Below, in pieces: positions 5,794-10,520 of a stretch of DNA of 10,520 nt. Origin of the DNA: Erythrobacteraceae bacterium CCH12-C2 (GTDB lineage: Bacteria > Pseudomonadota > Alphaproteobacteria > Sphingomonadales > Sphingomonadaceae). The notes beneath the pieces were generated by a model. It was not told the origin of the DNA. It saw nothing but the letters and a program-made list of their open reading frames with translations, and ran no database searches. The stretch covers positions 1-10,520 of the forward strand of contig LSKF01000055.1 of assembly GCA_001556995.1 (NCBI GenBank). The letters are read 5' to 3'. Numbering within the stretch: position 1 is the first letter of the stretch; the number at the start of each line of letters is the position of its first letter. Both the position numbers and the translations under genes were made by a program.

Positions 5794-6095
5794 AGCCCAC
5801 CTCTCTGCTTCAATGCGAACCGTGATGCGGTACAATTGCGACGATCACAAGATGATCGTTTCAGCCAGTGCAACGCTTGCGCACTTTGAGAGTAACGATC
5901 CTCCTCGACATTCGCAGCGCACGACTGTCCTCAACCACAGTTTTGCTCAGACTGATCGCCCTTGGCCGTTCCACTTTTTGAAATACTGACTTGAGGCCTT
6001 TCCGCATTCTGTGTCCGCCGGGCCTAGTTTAGTTCGTCTCGCGTCGACCCTGAACGACAGCAACCCGGCAATCGAACCAAGGAAAGGTCAACGCC
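5794..6095. promoter_or_regulatory. Divergent LysR/GST intergenic control region
   Basis: This 302-base region must hold both divergent promoters. Visible elements: a perfect inverted repeat ACGATCA-CAAGA-TGATCGT at 5841-5859, about 48 bases upstream of the LysR start; AGTGC...GCACT at 5867-5885; and TTC-N8-GAA at 5969-5982, which satisfies the LysR-box pattern T-N11-A (T5969, A5981), 114 bases upstream of the GST start. I could not identify convincing -35/-10 pairs. The GST ribosome binding site (AAGGAAAGG) lies about 9 bases before its ATG. Confidence 0.55.
5841..5859. promoter_or_regulatory. Perfect 7-bp inverted repeat, candidate LysR operator
   Basis: ACGATCA and TGATCGT are separated by CAAGA. 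The site lies close upstream of the LysR start, where autoregulatory sites of this family are usually found. It does not fit the strict T-N11-A rule, so the assignment rests on position and symmetry. Confidence 0.4.
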
Positions 6096-6716
6096 ATGAA
6101 GCTCTATCACCACCCGCTCTCCGGCCATGCGCACCGCGCGCGTCTGTTTCTCTCACTCATCGGCGCACCGGTTGAGGTCATCGATGTCGATCTCGCCGCT
6201 GGGGCGCACAAGGCACCGGATTTCCTGGCGCTCAACCGTTTCGGCCAATTGCCGGTGCTGGTCGATGGCGACATCGTGATCGCGGCTTCGAGCGCGATCC
6301 TCGTCTATGCGGCGAAGAAGTTCGCCCGCACCGACTGGCTTCCCGAAGCCCCCGCTCAAGCGGCAGCGGTGCAGCGCTGGCTCTCGGTCGCGGCCGGTCA
6401 AATCGCCTTCGGCCCGGCGGCGGCACGGCTGGTCACTGTCTTCGGCGCGGGTTTCAACCCCGACGAAGTGATCGCCCGCGCGCACGGCGTGCTCAAGGTC
6501 ATCGACGCTGAACTGGAAGGCCGTGACTGGATCATCGGTAGCGCCGCACCGACCATCGCCGACATCGCGCTCTACAGCTACATCGCCAACGCGCCGGAGG
6601 GAAATGTCGATCTGGCCTCCTACGCCAATGTCAATGCCTGGCTTGACCGGGTCGCCGCCCTCCCCGGCTTCGTCGCCTTCCAGCAGACTGAAATCGGGCT
6701 GCGCAAAGCCGCCTGA
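6096..6716 (+). CDS. Glutathione S-transferase family protein
   Basis: A 206-residue cytosolic-type GST. The N-terminal thioredoxin-like domain (1-77) shows [31 protein letters not shown] with the cis-Pro at 53, and [13 protein letters not shown], the gamma-glutamyl-binding region. The C-terminal helical domain carries the N-capping box [13 protein letters not shown] (Thr153...Asp156) conserved in GSTs. Ser9 sits where the catalytic Ser/Cys usually lies. The expected role is conjugation or glutathione-dependent reduction of an electrophile. It is the first gene of the plus-strand operon, with AAGGAAAGG about 9 bases upstream of ATG, and is divergent from the LysR gene. The next gene starts 65 bases downstream, across a hairpin. 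Confidence 0.92.
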   Translation: MKLYHHPLSGHAHRARLFLSLIGAPVEVIDVDLAAGAHKAPDFLALNRFGQLPVLVDGDIVIAASSAILVYAAKKFARTDWLPEAPAQAAAVQRWLSVAAGQIAFGPAAARLVTVFGAGFNPDEVIARAHGVLKVIDAELEGRDWIIGSAAPTIADIALYSYIANAPEGNVDLASYANVNAWLDRVAALPGFVAFQQTEIGLRKAA

Positions 6717-6726
6717 CGCACCTTTG

Positions 6727-6757
6727 GGGGCGGATTGTCGCAAGGATGATCCGCCCC
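6727..6757 (+). promoter_or_regulatory. Strong 9-bp intercistronic hairpin
   Basis: GGGGCGGAT and ATCCGCCCC form a perfect 9-bp stem around a 13-base loop in the gap between the GST gene and the fused oxidoreductase gene. It lies upstream of the AGGAG of the next gene. No T-run follows, so it may be an mRNA stabiliser, a processing site or a partial attenuator that sets different expression levels for the two genes. Confidence 0.5.
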
Positions 6758-6781
6758 ATTCAACCGACCAGGAGCCAATCG

Positions 6782-8854
6782 ATGACCGCAACCGAACCAC
6801 TCAATGCGCTCGCCCATCCGATCTGGCATCCGGGCGAGGTGGCGGTGCAGCAGCGGCTCGGTGTGGCCGAGCGCATGGCCAAGGCTGCGCCGCGGATCAT
6901 TTTCGATCACATGCCCGATCAGCACCGGGACTTTTACACCTCGCTCCCCTTCATGATGATCGGCACGGTCGATCCGGCGGGCGATGTCTGGGCCTCGCTG
7001 GTGATGGGCAAGCCGGGCTTCATCCGCTCGCCCGATCCGCGCTCGCTCCTGATCGGCCACCGGCCCGATCAGAGTGACCCCGCGGCTACCGGCATCGCCG
7101 AAGGTGCCGCGATCGGCATGCTCGGCATCGAGCTGGCCAACCGGCGGCGCAACCGCATGAACGGGACCGTGCATGGCGTCAGCGCGGAAGGCTTTGCCGT
7201 CACCGTCGGCCATGCCTTCGGCAATTGCCCGCAATATATCCGGCTGCGGGACTTCGCCTTTGCGCGCGATCCGCAAGCACCTTTGACCATCGAGGCCGAG
7301 GAACTGCCCGCGCTCGATGACGCGGCGCGGGCGATGATCGCTGCGGCCGACACCTTCTTCGTCGCCTCTTACGTCGATCTCGATCATGAGCGGCAGGTCG
7401 ACGTGTCGCATCGCGGCGGCAAGCCCGGCTTCGTGCGGATCGGTGACGACGGGCGCTTCACTATCCCGGACTTCGCCGGGAATCTGCACTACAACACCTT
7501 TGGCAATTTCGTCGCAAATCCGCGCGCTGGGCTGATCTTCATCGATTTTGCCACCGGCGACGTGCTGCAGCTGACGGGCGAACCCGCACTCGAATTCGAG
7601 GGCCCGGAGATCGAACATTTTCAGGGGGCAGAGCGCCAGTGGCATTTTACCCCGCGCCGGATCATCCGGCGCCGCGGCGCGCTGCCGCTGCGCTGGCAGG
7701 TCCAGTCGTCCGACTATGTCTCGCCCAACACCGCCATGACCGGATCGTGGGAAGACACCGCCGCGCGCATCGCTGCAAGCGAGCTGGCCGCGCGCTGGCG
7801 GCCCATGCGGATTGCGCGGATCGAGCAGGAAACGCCCGAGATCGCCTCCTTCACGCTCGAACCCGCGGATGGCGGCGCGATCGCGAACTACAAGGCTGGG
7901 CAACACCTGCCGGTGCGCGCCAGTATTGCGGGTGAGGCGGCACCGGTGGTGCGCACCTATACGCTGTCGAGCGCCCCATCGGACGGCACCTATCGCCTCA
8001 GCGTCAAGCGACAGGGATTGTTTTCCGGCCATCTCCACGGCCTCAGCGAAGGCAATGTGATTGAGGCGCGCGGGCCGGCGGGCGACTTCTTTATTGAAGG
8101 CCATGAGAAGCGCCCGGCGGTGCTGATTGCGGCCGGGGTCGGCATCACCCCGATGCTCGCCATGCTGCGCCAGATCGTGTTCGAGGGGCTGCGCACGCGC
8201 GGCACCCGGCCGACCTGGCTGGTCCACGCCGCGCGCAGCCGTGCCCTGCGGCCCTTCGATGGTGAGATCCGTTCGCTGGTCGAAAGGGCCAAGGGCGCGG
8301 TGCGTTTCGTCACCGTGCATGACGAACCCGATGCGGGCGAAATCGAGGGTGAGGACTTCACCTGGCAGGGCCGCTTTGCGGCGCCCGATCTCGCGCGGTT
8401 CCTGCCGTTTGGCGATTATGATTTCTACATGTGCGGCCCGCCCGGCTTCATGCAGGGGGTCTATGATGGGCTGCGCGATCTCAATGTTGCCGATAATCGC
8501 ATCCATGCCGAGGCTTTCGGCCCGTCCTCGCTGACGCGACGTCCCGATCTGGGCGCGGACGCGCCCGAACCTGTCCCCGCAGCGACCGAGAGCGTGCCGG
8601 TGATCTTCGCCGCTTCGGCGAAGGAAGCGCGCTGGGAACCGGAGGGCGGCACCCTGCTCGAGCTCGCCGAGATGCGGGGCGTGAGTGCTCCCTTCAGCTG
8701 CCGCCGGGGCACCTGCGGCATGTGCGCGGCCAAGCTGCTCAAGGGCAAGGTTGCCTATTCCAACAAGCCCTCGGTCGCTGTGGCCGAAGGGGAAGTGCTG
8801 GTCTGCTCGGCGGTGCCCCACCGCGACAGCGGTCCGCTGGAGATCGATTTGTGA
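6782..8854 (+). CDS. Fused flavoenzyme: two PNPOx-like split barrels + FAD/NAD(P) reductase + 2Fe-2S ferredoxin
   Basis: A 690-residue multidomain protein. The first FMN-binding split barrel spans about 45-175, with MGKPGF at 75-80 and NCPQYIR at 148-154. A second, related barrel spans about 185-290, with HRGGKPGF at 210-217 and GNFVANPRAGLIFIDF. An FR-type FAD domain follows (about 340-440, RTYTLSSAP at 391-399), then an NAD(P) domain (about 445-575, AGVGITPML at 451-459 and CGPPGF at 551-556). After a Pro/Ala-rich linker (about 585-605) comes a plant-type ferredoxin domain with C640-X4-C645-X2-C648-X26-C675. Electrons should run NAD(P)H to FAD to 2Fe-2S and/or FMN on the barrel; the substrate is unknown. 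Two starts exist; ATG 6782 is chosen for AGGAG about 7 bases upstream. No signal peptide, so cytoplasmic. Its stop overlaps the GTG of the next small frame. Confidence 0.92.
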   Translation: MTATEPLNALAHPIWHPGEVAVQQRLGVAERMAKAAPRIIFDHMPDQHRDFYTSLPFMMIGTVDPAGDVWASLVMGKPGFIRSPDPRSLLIGHRPDQSDPAATGIAEGAAIGMLGIELANRRRNRMNGTVHGVSAEGFAVTVGHAFGNCPQYIRLRDFAFARDPQAPLTIEAEELPALDDAARAMIAAADTFFVASYVDLDHERQVDVSHRGGKPGFVRIGDDGRFTIPDFAGNLHYNTFGNFVANPRAGLIFIDFATGDVLQLTGEPALEFEGPEIEHFQGAERQWHFTPRRIIRRRGALPLRWQVQSSDYVSPNTAMTGSWEDTAARIAASELAARWRPMRIARIEQETPEIASFTLEPADGGAIANYKAGQHLPVRASIAGEAAPVVRTYTLSSAPSDGTYRLSVKRQGLFSGHLHGLSEGNVIEARGPAGDFFIEGHEKRPAVLIAAGVGITPMLAMLRQIVFEGLRTRGTRPTWLVHAARSRALRPFDGEIRSLVERAKGAVRFVTVHDEPDAGEIEGEDFTWQGRFAAPDLARFLPFGDYDFYMCGPPGFMQGVYDGLRDLNVADNRIHAEAFGPSSLTRRPDLGADAPEPVPAATESVPVIFAASAKEARWEPEGGTLLELAEMRGVSAPFSCRRGTCGMCAAKLLKGKVAYSNKPSVAVAEGEVLVCSAVPHRDSGPLEIDL

Positions 8855-9123
8855 ACTGGACCCTGATCACCCTGCCTGCGCCCGAAGAATTGGTCTGGGG
8901 CTATGTCCCACCCCCACGGGTGGATGGCGACAGCGGGCACCGTTGGCTCAGCCCGGCTCTTGCTGGACTTGTCCTAGCGGCGCTCCTCGGCCTGCGGTTG
9001 GCCGGGATCGATACCGAGAAGGTCGGGGAACGGCGCCTGCCGCTCGCAGGCCTGATCGAGCGGACCTGCGAAAGCCGCTGTTACGACCACCAGCCCCTGC
9101 CACCCGGCAGGGATCGTGCATGA
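8851..9123 (+). CDS. Hypothetical small protein (90 aa), GTG start overlapping the preceding stop
   Basis: A GTG at 8851 overlaps the TGA of the flavoenzyme gene (GTGA), and the frame runs 90 codons to TGA 9121-9123, which in turn overlaps an ATG. The codons are G/C-rich at third positions, like the neighbours. The peptide starts MNWTLITLPAPEELVWGYVP and has one hydrophobic stretch, SPALAGLVLAALLGLRLAGI (about 34-53), that could span a membrane. The C-terminal part is Arg/Cys/Pro-rich. I recognise no family. It fills an otherwise 298-base gap in a tightly packed operon. Alternatively the gap may be a structured leader, since hairpins lie inside it, and the frame may be accidental. Confidence 0.4.
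   Translation: MNWTLITLPAPEELVWGYVPPPRVDGDSGHRWLSPALAGLVLAALLGLRLAGIDTEKVGERRLPLAGLIERTCESRCYDHQPLPPGRDRA
9095..9112 (+). promoter_or_regulatory. GC-rich 7-bp hairpin ahead of the second PfpI gene
   Basis: CCCTGCC and GGCAGGG form a perfect stem around the 4-base loop ACCC, about 40 bases upstream of the next start codon and inside the end of the doubtful small ORF. A weaker hairpin (CCACCC/GGGTGG, 8908-8923) lies earlier in the same gap. Candidate mRNA processing or attenuation element; no T-run. Confidence 0.4.
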
Positions 9124-9152
9124 AACCCAATTCCATCCAAGGACAGATACCC

Positions 9153-9785
9153 ATGACAAAAAGAGTGCTCCTGCTTCTGGCCGACGGTTTCGAACCGCTT
9201 GAGGCGGCTGGCTTTACCGATGTGTTCGGCTGGGCTGCGATCGACGGCGATGAGCCGGTCGAACTGGTTTCGGCGGGGCTCACCTCGCCGCTCAAGGCGA
9301 CCTTCGGCTTTTCGGTCATCCCCAACGCACTGGTATCCGAGCTTGAACTGGACAGCTTTGATGCGCTGGCGATCCCCGGCGGCTTCGACGGTGCCGGGTT
9401 CTACAAGGAGGCGCTGTCCGAACCTTTCCTTGACGTGATCCGCCACTTCGAGGCGCGCAGCCGTCCGGTGGCCTCGGTGTGTGTGGCTTCGCTGGCGCTG
9501 GGCGCGGCGGGGGTGATCAAGGGGCGCAAAGCGACGACCTATCACCAGGTGGGCGGCAAGCGGAAGGCGCAGCTGGAAGCGCACGGCGTGCTGTTTGTCG
9601 ATCAGGCGGTGGTCGAGGATGGCGGCATGATCACCTCGACCGGCCCCGGCACCGCGATCGAAGTGGCGCTGAAGCTGCTCGAAAACCTCACCAGCCCCGC
9701 CAATGCCGCGCATATCCGCCAGCTCATGCGTGTGCCCCGACCCGATCCGGCCTGGCTGACGACGCCGCAGGTGGCCGCAGCATGA
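9153..9785 (+). CDS. DJ-1/PfpI family protein
   Basis: A 210-residue protein close to human DJ-1 in layout. It shows MTKRVLLLLADGFEPLEAAG with Glu17 matching DJ-1 Glu18, ALAIPGGFDGAGFY, and the nucleophile elbow RPVASVCVASLALGAAGVI with Cys110 matching Cys106. ATTYH (127-131) follows, where DJ-1 has TTHP; here Tyr130 aligns with DJ-1 His126 and the His is displaced by one residue. It ends in a short Pro-rich tail. Family activities include glyoxalase, deglycase or protective redox roles; none can be assigned. ATG 9153 is chosen for AAGGA about 9 bases upstream; the ATG at 9120, overlapping the previous stop, would add 11 residues without a better ribosome binding site. Its stop overlaps the next gene's ATG, showing co-translation. 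It belongs to a different DJ-1 subgroup from the protein at 2499. Confidence 0.92.
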   Translation: MTKRVLLLLADGFEPLEAAGFTDVFGWAAIDGDEPVELVSAGLTSPLKATFGFSVIPNALVSELELDSFDALAIPGGFDGAGFYKEALSEPFLDVIRHFEARSRPVASVCVASLALGAAGVIKGRKATTYHQVGGKRKAQLEAHGVLFVDQAVVEDGGMITSTGPGTAIEVALKLLENLTSPANAAHIRQLMRVPRPDPAWLTTPQVAAA

Positions 9786-10378
9786 GCGTGCGGCCAGTCG
9801 ACATCGCCTTCACGTCTTCGGTCAAGGCGGCGCAGGAGCGCAAGGGATCGCGCACGATCTACGAGGACATGGAAATGGGCCAGATGATCGACTCCCAGCT
9901 CGCCAGCTTCATCGAAGGTGTACGCAGCTTCTATCTCGCCACCGCCAGCGCTGACGGACAGCCCTACATCCAGCATCGCGGCGGCCCGCCGGGGTTCTTG
10001 AAGGTGACGGGCAAAACGAGCCTTGCCTTTGCCGATTTCAAGGGCAACCGCCAGTTCATCACCACCGGCAATCTCGCCGAGAACCCCAAGGCCTATATCT
10101 TCCTGATGGATTACTCCCAGCGCCAGCGGGTGAAGCTGTGGGGCCGGGCCGAGGTGATCGAAGGCGATGCCGCGCTGACCGCACAGTTGATGCCCCAAGG
10201 CTACCGCGCCCGGGCCGAACAGGTGATCCGCTTCGAGGTGACCGCGTGGGATATCAATTGCCCGCAGCACATCCCGCAGCTGTTCCCGGCCGATGCTGTG
10301 GCCACCGCTCTTGCCGAGCGCGATGCGCGAATTGCTGCCCTCGAAAGCGAATTTGCAGCATTCCGTAAGACGCAATGA
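9782..10378 (+). CDS. Stand-alone PNPOx-like (FMN split-barrel) protein
   Basis: A 198-residue pyridoxamine 5'-phosphate oxidase-like protein. It shows SFYLATASADGQPYIQHRGGPPGFLKV (in the pieces SFYLATAS and HRGGPPGF, 65-72), FADFKGNRQFITTGNLAENPKAY, a strand with RVKLWGRAEV, and WDINCPQHIP (Cys160) near the end. The C-terminus ALAERDARIAALESEFAAF has coiled-coil-like heptads. Such proteins bind flavin (FMN or F420) or act as flavin-dependent reductases; true PdxH function is unlikely from the motifs. HRGGxPGF and NCPQxI are shared with the barrels of the 690-residue flavoenzyme in the same operon. The start ATG overlaps the TGA of the PfpI gene (ATGA), so translation is coupled. Last gene of the operon. 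Confidence 0.9.
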   Translation: MSVRPVDIAFTSSVKAAQERKGSRTIYEDMEMGQMIDSQLASFIEGVRSFYLATASADGQPYIQHRGGPPGFLKVTGKTSLAFADFKGNRQFITTGNLAENPKAYIFLMDYSQRQRVKLWGRAEVIEGDAALTAQLMPQGYRARAEQVIRFEVTAWDINCPQHIPQLFPADAVATALAERDARIAALESEFAAFRKTQ

Positions 10379-10520
10379 TCTCTTGCGGGTTATCTGCGTT
10401 CAGTCGACGAATGCGATGAGCTAGATGCAATCAGGATACGGGATCGATGCCCGATCCCGCCCCCGCCACATGGCGCCCGTCCCCCGAGCGGCGACCATGC
10501 AACCTGACCGGGCGGGGCCC
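10379..10520. other. Downstream region, no gene seen
   Basis: I see no supported coding frame before the window ends. The segment after about 10450 is very GC-rich and holds a short CGCCA-CA-TGGCG palindrome (10464-10475). It may belong to a gene beyond the edge. Confidence 0.4.
10439..10459 (+). terminator. 8-bp hairpin downstream of the operon
   Basis: CGGGATCG and CGATCCCG form a perfect stem around ATGCC, 60 bases past the last operon stop codon. It is G/C-rich and well placed for an operon terminator, but is followed by a C-run rather than a T-run. Confidence 0.45.

Noticed and set aside
6620..8821. 733-codon open frame on the minus strand, opposite the fused flavoenzyme gene
   Set aside because: It mirrors a strongly supported plus-strand gene with clear FAD, NAD and 2Fe-2S motifs. 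Its translation is low-complexity (rich in Arg, His, Gly, Ala) with no family motifs. Long antisense frames are expected from high third-position GC.
8685..9152. Upstream extension of the second PfpI frame to 8685
   Set aside because: It runs out of frame through the ferredoxin domain of the flavoenzyme; ATG 9153 gives the normal DJ-1 N-terminus and has a ribosome binding site.
9602..10375. 257-codon minus-strand frame opposite the second PfpI and PNPOx genes
   Set aside because: Antisense shadow of two well-supported overlapping genes; no recognisable domain.
1..10520. CRISPR arrays, intact IS elements or transposase genes, toxin-antitoxin pairs
   Set aside because: I saw no regularly spaced repeats, terminal inverted repeats with a transposase frame, or typical toxin/antitoxin pair on either strand.

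Overview
The window is GC-rich bacterial DNA of alphaproteobacterial character, most like Sphingomonadales. The evidence is family resemblance: a DUF1348 protein, a small porin-like OMP with a C-terminal Phe, a ChrR-type bicupin, and strong G/C preference at third codon positions. I made this assignment by eye, with no database search.

Left part (1-2498): the 3' end of a DUF1348 (NTF2-like) gene faces a two-domain cupin gene on the minus strand. Behind the cupin lies about 1 kb of decayed DNA. It holds an SDR gene reduced to 34 codons that still has its ribosome binding site, and a C-terminal scrap of a type I restriction methylase (HsdM) with two in-frame stops. It also holds a 20-base match to the 3' end of a tRNA, beside two TACCCCC repeats. 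This looks like the scarred edge of an old genomic island.

Middle (2499-5793): an Hsp31/PfpI-type DJ-1 protein (plus strand) converges on a minus-strand series. That series is a minimal AraC-type regulator, a small AhpD/carboxymuconolactone-decarboxylase-like protein with an odd Cys-X-Cys, an outer-membrane beta-barrel protein, and a LysR-type regulator.

Right part (6096-10378): divergent from the LysR gene runs a plus-strand operon. It encodes a glutathione S-transferase, a 690-residue fused flavoenzyme (two PNPOx-like split barrels, FAD and NAD(P) domains, C-terminal plant-type 2Fe-2S ferredoxin), a doubtful 90-codon ORF starting on a GTGA overlap, a second DJ-1/PfpI protein, and a stand-alone PNPOx-like protein starting on an ATGA overlap. 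The likely job, by inference only, is LysR-controlled disposal of a reactive electrophile, quinone, nitro compound or peroxide, using glutathione conjugation, NAD(P)H-driven reduction and DJ-1-type repair.

The most interesting items are this redox operon with its duplicated barrel, the structured 300-base gap inside it, and the island-edge remains near 1.4-2.0 kb. No rRNA, complete tRNA, intact transposase or CRISPR array was seen.
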